DNA of 64,000 nt from Amycolatopsis balhimycina FH 1894 (GTDB taxonomy: Bacteria; Actinomycetota; Actinomycetes; Mycobacteriales; Pseudonocardiaceae), in contig NZ_KB913037.1 in NCBI RefSeq assembly GCF_000384295.1, forward strand, positions 1,469,975-1,533,974. The letters are read 5' to 3'. The translations under genes were made by a program, and so were the position numbers. A model generated the notes under the pieces. It saw nothing but the letters and a program-made list of their open reading frames with translations, was not told the DNA's origin and made no database searches. This document shows positions 34,623-42,969 of the stretch, piece after piece. The first letter of the stretch is position 1; the number at the start of each line of letters is the position of its first letter.

Positions 34623-34761
34623 GCCTCCATGCCGCGGTGCTCCGGTCGTAACCGAGCGAACAGGCCCAATGCGGCCTCCACCCATCCGCCGAGAAGTCCG
34701 CCGACAGTACCTGACCTTCCGTGTGCGTAGTGCCCACACCGGCCTGACCCTCGAACCCGGC

Positions 34762-35649
34762 TCAACCTGGCCAGTCAAGATCTGTCGCCGGCGAGGCCGG
34801 CCGAGCAGCGGCCGCCTTGCTCCGGGAGATGCCGATCAGCCCGGCGGTGACCACCGCGAGTTCGGCGGCCACGACGGCGGCGAAGGGGTACGCGACGGCC
34901 GTACCCGCGGTGAAGTCTCCGCGCCGGACGAGGACCGCGATCGCGATGAGGCTCAGCATGACCGCCTGCACCTCGAGCTGGAGACGCACGCGCGACGCCC
35001 GGCCGTCCGCCGCGACGAGCACGTTGGCCAGGCCGAGGGCGTACACCGCGGCCAGGGTGCGCGCGGTCAGCGGGGTGACCGCCCACGGCCACAGGTCGCC
35101 CACCCGGCTCGGCAGGACGAACAGCCCGGTCGCCACCCCCAGCTCGGCGAGGCCGGTCACGCCGAGGACGAGCCGGACGCCCGACGACAGCCGGGGCTGC
35201 GGGGCGACCACCGTGTGGCGGGCCGCCCGGGTGTTCATCGCGGCGATCGCGACCACGACGACAGGGGCGGCGAAATACAGCGCGGCCCACGCGACGAACG
35301 AGATGTGGCCGTGGGTGAACCGGTCCCAGTGCAGCACCGTCGTGACGCCGAGCAGGGACGCGAACACCGCCGCCGGCGGGAAGCCGAGCGCCACCTCCGA
35401 CCACCGCCTCGCCGTTGCCACGCGGACGAAGAAGAACGCTCCTCCGATGTAGACCGCGGCCAGCAGCATCGCCGTGAGCGGCGGCTTGATCCCCCAGGCG
35501 AACAGCTCGAGCGTCCGGGTCGGCATCAGGTAACAGATGACGAAAGCCGCCACGAGGAACGGCACGATGACGAGGGCGAGCACCCGGGTCGCGGGCAAGA
35601 TCCGGCCGGCGGCGGAGAGGTCCTTTTCGGACGGTTGCGGCGTGGTCAT
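34762..35649 (-). CDS. Multi-pass membrane protein in an ECF sigma operon
   Basis: The 295-residue protein has about eight hydrophobic helices, for example RVLALVIVPFLVAAFVICYL, FVAWAALYFAAPVVVVAIAAM, RTLAAVYALGLANVLVAA and AVVAAELAVVTAGLIGI. No catalytic motif is seen and the family is not recognised. The ATG at 35649 overlaps the stop of the anti-sigma gene (ATGA), which itself overlaps the sigma gene. The three are thus a tightly coupled unit, and this protein may pass a membrane or small-molecule signal to the soluble anti-sigma factor. Confidence 0.8.
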   Translation of the reverse strand: MTTPQPSEKDLSAAGRILPATRVLALVIVPFLVAAFVICYLMPTRTLELFAWGIKPPLTAMLLAAVYIGGAFFFVRVATARRWSEVALGFPPAAVFASLLGVTTVLHWDRFTHGHISFVAWAALYFAAPVVVVAIAAMNTRAARHTVVAPQPRLSSGVRLVLGVTGLAELGVATGLFVLPSRVGDLWPWAVTPLTARTLAAVYALGLANVLVAADGRASRVRLQLEVQAVMLSLIAIAVLVRRGDFTAGTAVAYPFAAVVAAELAVVTAGLIGISRSKAAAARPASPATDLDWPG

Positions 35650-35876
35650 CGGGCGTGCTGATCGCGGAAGGCGTCGAGGACGGTGCCGCGGATGTCGGCC
35701 GAGAGGCTTTCGGCCAGGAGTGCGCCGAGTTCCGCGATCGTGATGCGGAACTGGGCGAGGTGGATTTCGCAGCCTTCGCACAGCGCCAGGTGTTCGACGA
35801 AGCGGGCTTCGGCCGCCGGGCCGAGAGCTCCGACGAGGAAGGCGGTGACGAGTTCGGCGAACTCTTCGCACGTCAT
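35646..35876 (-). CDS. Zinc-binding anti-sigma factor (zf-HC2 type), soluble
   Basis: The 76-residue protein has the ZAS signature: Cys3, then His29-x3-Cys33-x2-Cys36 (RFVEHLALCEGC). It resembles the N-terminal part of anti-sigma factors that hold an ECF sigma factor inactive, and ends without a membrane helix. It overlaps the sigma gene upstream (stop/start ATGA) and the membrane-protein gene downstream. The missing transmembrane part is probably replaced by the separate membrane protein. Confidence 0.87.
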   Translation of the reverse strand: MTCEEFAELVTAFLVGALGPAAEARFVEHLALCEGCEIHLAQFRITIAELGALLAESLSADIRGTVLDAFRDQHAR

Positions 35877-36517
35877 ACCGGCTTCCCCCCGGCTTCCAGG
35901 TAGTCCGCGAGCCGTTCGCGCACCACGGCCCTCGCGCGGTGCAGGAGTACCCGCTGGTTGGCCGCGGTGATCTCGAGCAGCTCGCAGACCTCGTCGGCGC
36001 TGTGGTCGGCGATGTCGCGGAGGCCGATGACGGCGCGCTGGCGGGCGGGCAGCTCGTCGAGCGCGCCGTCGATCACCCGCCGGACCTCCAGCGCCAGCGC
36101 GGTACCTTCCGGAGTAGGCCACGCGGCGGGGAACTCCCGCCACACACCGGAGTACGGATCGCCGGCGCCGCGGAACCGGGCCGGGTCGACGGTGGGGCCG
36201 CGGTCCTCGCCGTCGGGCGCCAGGCTGGCCCAGGGAATGCAGCGGTGCTCGGCGACGCCGCGTTTCTTGGCGGTGTTGACCAGGATCCGGTAGACCCAGG
36301 TCTTGAACGCCGAGCGCCCCTCGAACGCATCGAGGCCCTTCACCACGGCGAGCCAGGTGTCCTGGACGACTTCCTCGGCGGACGCGCGGGTGGAAACGAA
36401 CGACCGGGCCAGGCGCAGCATCGGCGCCGACCACGCGTCGACGACGGCGGCGAAGGTGCCTTCGTTCCCGCCGCGCAGTGCGGCGACGAGTTCGATGTCC
36501 GGCGGTAGCAAGCTCAC
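35873..36517 (-). CDS. ECF-type RNA polymerase sigma factor
   Basis: The 214-residue protein has region 2 (FAAVVDAWSAPMLRLARSFVSTRASAEEVVQDTWLAVVKGL, with KTWVYRILVNTAKKR) and region 4 (LPARQRAVIGLRDIADHSADEVCELLEITAANQRVLLHRARAVVR). A 45-residue insert with charged residues lies between them, as in larger ECF groups. It directs polymerase to stress or signal-specific promoters and is followed by its anti-sigma factor. The start is a GTG at 36517 with only a weak ribosome binding site. Operon order is sigma, anti-sigma, membrane protein, all coupled. Confidence 0.9.
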   Translation of the reverse strand: MSLLPPDIELVAALRGGNEGTFAAVVDAWSAPMLRLARSFVSTRASAEEVVQDTWLAVVKGLDAFEGRSAFKTWVYRILVNTAKKRGVAEHRCIPWASLAPDGEDRGPTVDPARFRGAGDPYSGVWREFPAAWPTPEGTALALEVRRVIDGALDELPARQRAVIGLRDIADHSADEVCELLEITAANQRVLLHRARAVVRERLADYLEAGGKPV

Positions 36518-36743
36518 CGGACGAATATAAGCGCCGGAACCGGCGAAAACTGGTGACAGTCATCTTACGGCCGCCCGGTCCCGCCACGACGCGCCGGGAA
36601 TACCTGCCCGGCCGAAAGTCGCCGCCGGGGCCACGAACGCGACCGGCAGCACCAGCCGCGCACGCGCGCCGCGCACCGTTTCGGCGCGAGCACGAGCAGC
36701 GGCGGCGGGCGCGGTGGCCGGCGACCCCGGCGGCGGGCATGGC

Positions 36744-37448
36744 TCAGCGATACTCGGGGTTGGCGAAGTCGAACCGGCAACCGGCGTCCCATTCGCTGCG
36801 CTGGTTGCCGTGCACCGGGATGCCGCCGGCGTCCTTCAGCATCCTCGCGAGGTGCATCAGGTTCCACGTCATGAACGTGGTGTTGCGGTTGGTGAAGTCG
36901 TTCTCCGGGCCGCCCGATCCGGGGTCCAGGTAGGACGGTCCGGGCCCGGCCTCGCCGATCCAGCCCGCGTCCGCCTGGGGCGGGATGGTGTAGCCGAGGT
37001 GCTGCAGGCTGTAGAGGACGTTCATCGCGCAGTGCTTCACGCCGTCCTCGTTGCCGGTGATCAGGCAGCCGCCGACCCGGCCGTAGTAGGCGTACTGCCC
37101 GGGGTCGTTGAGCAGGTGCGAACAGGCGTAGAGCCGCTCGATGACCTGCTTCGTGACGGAACTGTTGTCGCCCAGCCAGATCGGCCCGGCGAGCACGAGG
37201 ATGTCGGCGGCCATCACCTTCTCGTAGATGCCCGGCCAGGCGTCGGTGGCCCAGCCGTGCTCGGTCATGTCGGGCCAGACGCCGGTGGCGATGTCGTGGT
37301 CGATCGCGCGGAGCACCTCGACCCGGACGCCGTTCTTCTCCATGATCCCGCGGCTGACGTCGATCAGGCCGTCGGTGTTGCTGGGATCGGGCGAGCGCTT
37401 GAGCGTGCCGTTGATGAACAGGGCACGCAGGTCGTCGTAGTTCGGCAT
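36744..37448 (-). CDS. Flavodoxin-like NAD(P)H:FMN reductase family protein
   Basis: The 234-residue protein has the flavodoxin-fold phosphate loop FINGTLKRSPDPSNTDGL at the start, then ADILVLAGPIWLGDNSSVTKQVIERL and GGCLITGNEDGVKHCAMNVLYSLQHLGYTIPP. It would bind FMN and reduce small quinones, azo or nitro compounds, or serve flavin-dependent oxygenases. CGGAAGGACG precedes the ATG. It stands alone between the sigma operon and the DM13 gene. Confidence 0.83.
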   Translation of the reverse strand: MPNYDDLRALFINGTLKRSPDPSNTDGLIDVSRGIMEKNGVRVEVLRAIDHDIATGVWPDMTEHGWATDAWPGIYEKVMAADILVLAGPIWLGDNSSVTKQVIERLYACSHLLNDPGQYAYYGRVGGCLITGNEDGVKHCAMNVLYSLQHLGYTIPPQADAGWIGEAGPGPSYLDPGSGGPENDFTNRNTTFMTWNLMHLARMLKDAGGIPVHGNQRSEWDAGCRFDFANPEYR

Positions 37449-37639
37449 GATCGTCCTTCCGGAGGAGCTCGGCGTCGTGTTCGACGCGGAGCGGGGTGGT
37501 GGCTCCGGCGGCTCAGTCCCCGGAACCCTCGCGGGCGTTACACGAGGAGTTCGTAAGAGATCGGTAACCGCGAGCCGGACGCCATTGGGCGATTCGTCCC
37601 GTTCAATGAAGTGTCAGGACGAAGACGGAGGAGAACGAA

Positions 37640-38236
37640 ATGAACCGCGCGCGGCGCCTGCTCACCCGGCCGTGGATAGTGGGCATCCTGGTGACGGGCC
37701 TGGTCGCCGTCGCGGCGGGGTTGTACTGGTTCCAGCCGTGGCAGTTGGTGGTGGACGAGACCGTGCAGGAGGACCTGCCGGCCGCCGCCGCACCGGCATC
37801 CGTTCCGCCGTCCGCCCCGCCGTCGCAGCCCTCACGGCCGTCGCCGTCCTCACCGCCGTCGCCGTCCGCTCCGGCCGCGCCCGCCGAACTCGCGACCGGC
37901 ACGCTGATCAGCCACGAGCACCGCACCACCGGCACGGTCCGGATCGTGCGCGCGGCCGACGGGTCACTCGTGCTGCGCCTGGAGAACCTTGCCACCAGCA
38001 GCGGCCCCGACGTGCACGTCTGGCTCACTGACGCCCCGGTGAAGCCCGGCAAGGACGGCTGGGACGTCTTCGACGACGGCAAGCACCTCGACGCAGGCAA
38101 GCTCAAAGGCAACAAGGGCAACCAGAACTACCCGCTGCCCGCCGGCACCGACCTGACCGCCTACACCAGCGTCAGCATCTGGTGCGAACGCTTCGACGTC
38201 TCCTTCGGCGCGGCGGAACTGGCCCGGCAGCCGTAG
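37640..38236 (+). CDS. Membrane-anchored DM13-domain protein
   Basis: The 198-residue protein has an N-terminal membrane anchor (WIVGILVTGLVAVAAGLYWF), a Pro/Ser/Ala-rich linker (about 45-85) that should span the cell wall, and a C-terminal DM13 domain (about 86-195). The domain has TGTVRIVRAADGSLVLRLEN, GPDVHVWLTD and YTSVSIWCERFDVSFGAAEL, including the single conserved Cys. DM13 domains are thought to be redox- or electron-transfer-linked. GACGGAGGAGAACGAA precedes the ATG. It is convergent with the TetR gene. Confidence 0.87.
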   Translation: MNRARRLLTRPWIVGILVTGLVAVAAGLYWFQPWQLVVDETVQEDLPAAAAPASVPPSAPPSQPSRPSPSSPPSPSAPAAPAELATGTLISHEHRTTGTVRIVRAADGSLVLRLENLATSSGPDVHVWLTDAPVKPGKDGWDVFDDGKHLDAGKLKGNKGNQNYPLPAGTDLTAYTSVSIWCERFDVSFGAAELARQP

Positions 38237-38246
38237 GGCGCGCGAT

Positions 38247-38855
38247 CTAGCGGCCGACGATCCGCAGGGCCAGGTCGCCGTACTGGTACGCGAGCTGGTC
38301 GACGGAGAACTCGCCGCTGTCGTGGAACCAGTTCGCCACGCCCATGCCCATGTCGAGGATCGAGTACGACGCCAGCCGGGCCGACCGGACCGTGAAGACG
38401 CCCTCCGCCAGACCGCGTTCGATCAGTTCGCGAAACCCGCGCTCGTACGCGCTGCGCAGGCGGAGGACCCGGCCGGGCCGCTCCAGGCTGCCGATCTCGC
38501 GGTTGCCGACGAACGCTTCGAGGCGGTGCCGGGCGTGGTACCGGACGTGCGCCTCCACCGCGCGGCGCAGGCGCTCGGTCACGTCGGTGACGCCGTCGAC
38601 CGCCTCGGCGTGCATCGCCAGGAGCGCGTCCATCGTGCCGAGCATGATCTCGGCCAGCAGCACCTGCTTGCCGGACACGTGCTTGTACAGGCTGGGCCCG
38701 CGGATGCCGACCGCGGCACCGATGTCGGCCATCGTCGTCGCCCGGTAGCCCTGCGCGGCGAACAGCCGCAGCGCCGCCAGCCGGATCGCCGCGGCCCGGT
38801 CGGCCGGCAGCCCGGCCGCGATGTCGCCGGGGCGATGGGGACGTTCCACCTTCAT
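38247..38855 (-). CDS. TetR/AcrR family regulator of the acyl-CoA dehydrogenase operon
   Basis: The 202-residue protein has a TetR helix-turn-helix (ATTMADIGAAVGIRGPSLYKHVSGKQVLLAEIM, about 38-70) and a C-terminal TetR ligand domain with hydrophobic helices. It is divergent from an operon of acyl-CoA dehydrogenase, kinase and SDR. The gap holds an ATTAGCCA inverted repeat, likely its operator. A ligand such as an acyl-CoA from that pathway is a reasonable guess. Confidence 0.87.
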   Translation of the reverse strand: MKVERPHRPGDIAAGLPADRAAAIRLAALRLFAAQGYRATTMADIGAAVGIRGPSLYKHVSGKQVLLAEIMLGTMDALLAMHAEAVDGVTDVTERLRRAVEAHVRYHARHRLEAFVGNREIGSLERPGRVLRLRSAYERGFRELIERGLAEGVFTVRSARLASYSILDMGMGVANWFHDSGEFSVDQLAYQYGDLALRIVGR

Positions 38856-38873
38856 TCCGTCAGGCTAGCGCCG

Positions 38874-38937
38874 ATTAGCCACATTGTCTTGACTTCGCGA
38901 CCAGTTGAGCGTTCTCATGGCTAATAGTCATTAGCCA
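38874..38937. promoter_or_regulatory. ATTAGCCA operator repeats between TetR and acyl-CoA dehydrogenase genes
   Basis: TGGCTAAT (38918-38925) and ATTAGCCA (38930-38937) form a perfect 8-base inverted repeat with a 4-base spacer. A third ATTAGCCA lies at 38874-38881. The palindrome ends 13 bases before the ATG at 38950, so a bound repressor would block transcription or initiation. The TetR protein encoded to the left is the obvious candidate. Confidence 0.7.
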
Positions 38938-38949
38938 CCGGAGGCGCCG

Positions 38950-40122
38950 ATGCCGATCAAGTTCACTGTGGACGAGCCCGTCGCCCGGCTCGCCGAACGC
39001 GTGCGGGAGTTCGTCCGGGAGGTCGTCCTCCCCGAGGAACAGGCCTGCGACGGCGTGCTGCACGACGGGCCGGAACCGCTCCGGCGCCGGCTTCAGCAGG
39101 CCGCGCGTGACGCCGGGGTCTTCGCCCCGCACCTGGGCCTGGACCTGCGCGGCCAGGCCGTGGTGTTCGAGGCCGCCGGCTACTCCCTGCTCGGCCCGCT
39201 CGCCCTGAACATCGCGGCGCCCGACGAGGGCAACATGCACCTGCTGGCCAAGGTCGCCGGCGAAGACCAGCGGAAACGCTACCTGGACCCGCTCGCCGCC
39301 GGAGAGATCCGCTCCTGCTTCGCGATGACCGAACCGGCGCCCGGCGCGGGCTCGGACCCGCGCGCCCTCACCACGACGGCGACCCGGGTCACCGGCGGCT
39401 GGCGGATCGACGGCCGGAAGTGGTTCATCAGCGGCGCCGACGGGGCCGCCTTCGCGATCTGCATGGCCCGCACCAGCGGCGTGCCCGGGGACGCCGGCGG
39501 CGCGACGATGTTCCTCGTCGACGCGGGCAACCCGGGCATGAAGATCGTCCGCAACATCGCGACCCTCGACGAAGGACTCTTCGGCGGCCACAGTGAAGTC
39601 CTCTTCGACGGCTGCGAGGTCGGCGACGACGCCGTGCTCGGCGAGGTCGACCGCGGCTTCGGCTACGCCCAGGTCCGGCTCGGGCCCGCGCGGCTCACCC
39701 ACTGCATGCGGTGGCTGGGCGTCGCCCGCCGGGCGCAGGACGTCGCCCTCGACCGCGCCGCGAGCCGGTCGGCGTTCGGCCGCCCGCTCGACGAGCTCGG
39801 GATGGTGCAGCAGCTGATCGCCGACTCCGAAATCGACATCGAGGCGGCTCGGGCCCTGCTGTGGCGCGCCTGCTGGGAGCTGGACCAGGGGCGTCCCGGC
39901 GCGCAGCACACGTCGATCGCCAAGACGTTCGTGGCCGAGGCCGTGCACCGGGTGGTCGACCGCGCGGTCCAGATCTGCGGCGCGCTCGGGATCTCCGCGG
40001 ACGCCCCGCTTTCGCGGCTGTACCGGGAAGTCCGGCCCTTCCGCATCTACGACGGCCCGTCGGAGACGCACCGGTGGGCGATCGCCCGGCGCGCGTCCAA
40101 GGCCCGCGCGGCTCTCCGATGA
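38950..40122 (+). CDS. Acyl-CoA dehydrogenase, ACAD10/11-like subgroup
   Basis: The 390-residue flavoprotein has the family marks: CFAMTEPAPGAGSDPRAL (FAD and substrate loop), GGWRIDGRKWFISGADGA, and a C-terminal RPFRIYDGPSETHRWAIARR with the DGPSE-H pattern that is typical of the ACAD10/11-like branch. It oxidises or, in the described branch, dephosphorylates acyl-CoA esters. GGAGGC precedes the ATG. Its stop overlaps the start of an APH-like kinase (ATGA), the same partnership that occurs again at 51.1-54.4 kb. Confidence 0.88.
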   Translation: MPIKFTVDEPVARLAERVREFVREVVLPEEQACDGVLHDGPEPLRRRLQQAARDAGVFAPHLGLDLRGQAVVFEAAGYSLLGPLALNIAAPDEGNMHLLAKVAGEDQRKRYLDPLAAGEIRSCFAMTEPAPGAGSDPRALTTTATRVTGGWRIDGRKWFISGADGAAFAICMARTSGVPGDAGGATMFLVDAGNPGMKIVRNIATLDEGLFGGHSEVLFDGCEVGDDAVLGEVDRGFGYAQVRLGPARLTHCMRWLGVARRAQDVALDRAASRSAFGRPLDELGMVQQLIADSEIDIEAARALLWRACWELDQGRPGAQHTSIAKTFVAEAVHRVVDRAVQICGALGISADAPLSRLYREVRPFRIYDGPSETHRWAIARRASKARAALR

Positions 40123-41123
40123 CCGACACCGGCGTCGACGTCGACGCCTTGCGACGCTACTTCGAGCGCGAGGTTCCGGAGTTCGGCGGCGAGCTGGGGA
40201 TCGAGCTGATCCACGGCGGCCGGTCCAACCTCACTTACGCCGTGACCGACGGGACGCGCCGCTGGGTGCTGCGCCGCCCGCCGCTCGGGCACCTCACGCC
40301 GACCGCGCACGATGTCGGCCGCGAGTTCCGCGTGATGGCGGCGCTCGGCCCGACGGACGTCCCGGTCCCCCGCACCGTCGTCTCGTGTGAAGACCCGGCG
40401 GTACTCGGGGTTCCCTTCACCATCGTGTCGCATGTGGACGGACCGGTGCTGCGGGACGGCGCCGCCTTGCCGGAGATCGACGTCCGCCGGTACACGATGG
40501 CGCTGGTCGACGAGCTGGTGAAGCTGCACGCCCTCGTCCCCGCGGAGATCGGCCTCGGCGCGTTCGGCCGCCCCGAAGGCTTTCTCGGCCGCCAGCTCCG
40601 CCGCTGGCGAGGCCAGTGGGACCGGGTCGCGACCCGGGAGCTGACCACGGTCGGCGACCTGCACGAACGGCTCGTCAAGGCCGCGCCGGCGGAGAGCGGC
40701 GCCGTTCTGGTGCACGGCGACTACCGCTGGGACAACACGATCCTCGCACCGGGCGAGCCGAGCCGGATCGCGGCGATCGTCGACTGGGAGATGGCCGCGC
40801 TCGGTGATCCGCTCACCGACCTCGGGCTGCTGCTCGTGTACTGGGACCCGCGGGTGGCGCCCGTCCTCGGCGTCCGGCACGTCCCGACCGCGCACCCCGG
40901 CTTTCCCGCCGCGGCCGACCTCGCCGGGCAGTACGCCCGGCGCAGTGGCCGCGACCTCACGGAACTGGCTTTTTACCAGGCACTCGGCTGGTTCAAGCTC
41001 GCCGTCATCGCCGAAGGCATCCACGCCCGCCACCGGGCCGGGCAGTCGGTCGGCACCGGCTACGACGAAGTCGGCGCGGCCGTGCCCGGCCTGGTCGGCG
41101 CGGGTCTCGCCCTGCTCACCTGA
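40119..41123 (+). CDS. APH-like kinase partnering the acyl-CoA dehydrogenase
   Basis: The 334-residue protein has catalytic HGDYRWDNTIL (His199-Gly-Asp201, Asn206) and metal-binding IVDWEMAALGDPLTDLGLLL (Asp222), plus an N-terminal GGRSNLTYAVTD nucleotide loop. It resembles the kinase half of eukaryotic ACAD10/ACAD11 and bacterial LvaA-like proteins, which phosphorylate hydroxyacyl-CoAs. It is coupled to the acyl-CoA dehydrogenase in front and followed by an SDR 10 bases later. Phosphorylation of a 3- or 4-hydroxyacyl-CoA is the best inference. Confidence 0.83.
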   Translation: MTDTGVDVDALRRYFEREVPEFGGELGIELIHGGRSNLTYAVTDGTRRWVLRRPPLGHLTPTAHDVGREFRVMAALGPTDVPVPRTVVSCEDPAVLGVPFTIVSHVDGPVLRDGAALPEIDVRRYTMALVDELVKLHALVPAEIGLGAFGRPEGFLGRQLRRWRGQWDRVATRELTTVGDLHERLVKAAPAESGAVLVHGDYRWDNTILAPGEPSRIAAIVDWEMAALGDPLTDLGLLLVYWDPRVAPVLGVRHVPTAHPGFPAAADLAGQYARRSGRDLTELAFYQALGWFKLAVIAEGIHARHRAGQSVGTGYDEVGAAVPGLVGAGLALLT

Positions 41124-41133
41124 GGAGAAAACC

Positions 41134-41862
41134 ATGCGGTTGTCCGGAAAGATCGCGCTCGTCACCGGCGCGACGGGCGGCATCGGCGAGGCGATCACGC
41201 GCCGGCTGGCCGCCGACGGCGCGCGGGTCGTCGTCACCGACGTCGACGCTTCGCGGTGCGAAGCCCTGGCTGCGGAACTGCCCGACGCACTCGGCCTGGC
41301 CCTCGACGTCACGTCGGAAGAGGCCTGGCAGGAGACGGTGTCACAGCTGGACCGGCTGACGATCCTGGTGAACAACGCGGGCATCGGCGAGCCCGCGACG
41401 GTCGAGACGGAAACCCTGGAAACCTGGGAGAAGGTCATCGCCGTCAGCCAGCGCGGGGTCTGGCTGGGCATGAAGCACGCGGGCGCGGCGATCGACCGCG
41501 CGGGCGGCGGCTCGATCGTCAACATCGCGTCGATCTTCGGCACGGTCGGCGGCTTCGGGACGCACTTCTCCTACCACGCCGCGAAAGGCGCGGTCCGGCT
41601 GATGACCAAGAACGCGGCCCTGCACTGGGGCAAGCGCGGCGTGCGAGTCAACTCGGTCCACCCCGGATTCATCGAGACGCCGTTGTCCCGGCGGCTCTGG
41701 GAGGGCACGCCCCGCCACACGGCGATGGTCGACGGCACCCCGCTCGGCCGCCTCGGCCGCACCGACGAGGTCGCGGGCGCGGTGGCCTTCCTGGCGTCGG
41801 AGGACGCGAGTTTCGTGACGGGCTCAGAGCTGTACGTCGACGGCGGCTGGACCGCCCGCTGA
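41134..41862 (+). CDS. SDR family oxidoreductase of the kinase/ACAD operon
   Basis: The 242-residue classical SDR has TGATGGIG (11-18), NNAGIG, a Ser in IVNIASIFGTVGG, catalytic YHAAK and the C-terminal YVDGGWTAR. It would oxidise or reduce a hydroxyl/keto group, most likely on the acyl-CoA handled by the two upstream proteins. TGAGGAGAAAACC gives a good ribosome binding site. A family B palindrome follows its stop and probably terminates the operon. Confidence 0.87.
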   Translation: MRLSGKIALVTGATGGIGEAITRRLAADGARVVVTDVDASRCEALAAELPDALGLALDVTSEEAWQETVSQLDRLTILVNNAGIGEPATVETETLETWEKVIAVSQRGVWLGMKHAGAAIDRAGGGSIVNIASIFGTVGGFGTHFSYHAAKGAVRLMTKNAALHWGKRGVRVNSVHPGFIETPLSRRLWEGTPRHTAMVDGTPLGRLGRTDEVAGAVAFLASEDASFVTGSELYVDGGWTAR

Positions 41863-41876
41863 CGCGCCGCCGATGT

Positions 41877-41927
41877 CCGTGAATGGCACATTGAGAGACT
41901 CTACGTCCCTCAATGTGCCATTCACGG
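41877..41927. repeat. Palindromic repeat, family B, copy 1
   Basis: CCGTGAATGGCACATTGAG (41877-41895) and CTCAATGTGCCATTCACGG (41909-41927) are perfect 19-base inverted repeats with a 13-base loop. The same arms recur at 48152-48202. It sits between the convergent SDR and metallo-hydrolase genes and even supplies the stop codon of the latter (41922-41924), so insertion or exchange trimmed that gene's end. Confidence 0.9.
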
Positions 41928-42938
41928 CACGAGCTGGAAATGGGAGACACCGTCCACTTCGGACACCACGGCCCGGCCGCGGGCGACCAGGACGTCCAGG
42001 TGGGCGACGGTCTCGTTCGCCGCGAGCATCCGGTTGAAGTCGTTGAGGTCGCCGAAGGCGATCGCCCGCCTCGTCCACGAGAGCCGCTCCGCCACGGCAT
42101 GGCCGGTCCGGGCGCCCGAGCCGAGGGCGTCCTCCGTCTCGGCGAGCCGCTTGTCGTGATGATCCAGGAGTTCCTCGACGCGCGTGTGCGTACTCGCCGC
42201 GGCCGGGCCGTGCGCGGGCAACAGCCGCGTGTCCGGGAACGTCGTCATCAGGCCCAGGGAGCTCAGGTAGTCGCCGAGCGGGAGACCCGGTTCGCCCAGC
42301 TCGAAGCCGATCGACGGCGTGATGTGCGGCAGCACGTGGTCGCCGGAGAACAGCAGGCCCCGAGCCGCGTCGCGATACACGACGTGCCCGCGCGTGTGGC
42401 CGGGCGTCGGCACCACCAGCAGCGGGTGCCGCAGCGGCACCGTGCCCGCGTCGAGCCACCGGTCCGGCGGCTCCCAGCCGGACGGGTCGAACTCGCCGTA
42501 CCCCTCCGCCATCCGCGAAGCCAGATCGGGCGCGCCGCCGCGACGGAGGACGTCCAGCGAGGTCACCGGGACGTCGGTGCGCAGCGTGGTCAGCAGCTCG
42601 AGCCCCGGCCGCTCGCCCGCGCCGAGGTGGACCCGGGTCCCGAACCGGCGGCGCAGCTCGATCGCCTGGGTGTAGTGGTCGCGGTGGATGTGCGTGACGT
42701 AGACGTCGGTGATCTCGTCGAGCCGGTGGCCGAGTCCGGCCAGCGACGAGTCCAGCACCGCCAGGGACTCCGGGATCGACCAGCCGGCGTCGATCAGGAC
42801 CAGGCCGTCCGGCTCCTCCACAACATAAACGTTGATCGCGCGCAGGCCGTCGTTCGGCAGCGGCAGCGGGATCCGGTGCACGCCCGGCGCGACCGTCTCC
42901 GGCCCGCCGGTGGCCCACTTCCCGCGGTCGAGACTCAT
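41922..42938 (-). CDS. MBL-fold metallo-hydrolase
   Basis: The 338-residue protein has the metallo-beta-lactamase zinc motif THIHRDH (His83, His85, Asp87, His88), a PTPGHTRGHVVY motif and SGDHVLP, the remaining ligands. Members with this length and the C-terminal helix domain act as hydrolases on thioesters or lactones. The ATG at 42938 is preferred (MSLDRGKWATGGPETVAPGVHRIPL); a longer frame to 42995 begins with a poor region. The last codons are encoded by a family B palindrome. It follows the CoA ligase gene by 31 bases on the same strand. Confidence 0.86.
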   Translation of the reverse strand: MSLDRGKWATGGPETVAPGVHRIPLPLPNDGLRAINVYVVEEPDGLVLIDAGWSIPESLAVLDSSLAGLGHRLDEITDVYVTHIHRDHYTQAIELRRRFGTRVHLGAGERPGLELLTTLRTDVPVTSLDVLRRGGAPDLASRMAEGYGEFDPSGWEPPDRWLDAGTVPLRHPLLVVPTPGHTRGHVVYRDAARGLLFSGDHVLPHITPSIGFELGEPGLPLGDYLSSLGLMTTFPDTRLLPAHGPAAASTHTRVEELLDHHDKRLAETEDALGSGARTGHAVAERLSWTRRAIAFGDLNDFNRMLAANETVAHLDVLVARGRAVVSEVDGVSHFQLVP

Positions 42939-42969
42939 ACTGTGCCAATCGTTACTGATCCGGCCACAG

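Noticed and set aside
34516..34737. Short frames opposite the small ORF
   Set aside because: Arg- and Pro-rich with no ribosome binding site; likely shadows of the 52-codon ORF or of non-coding sequence.
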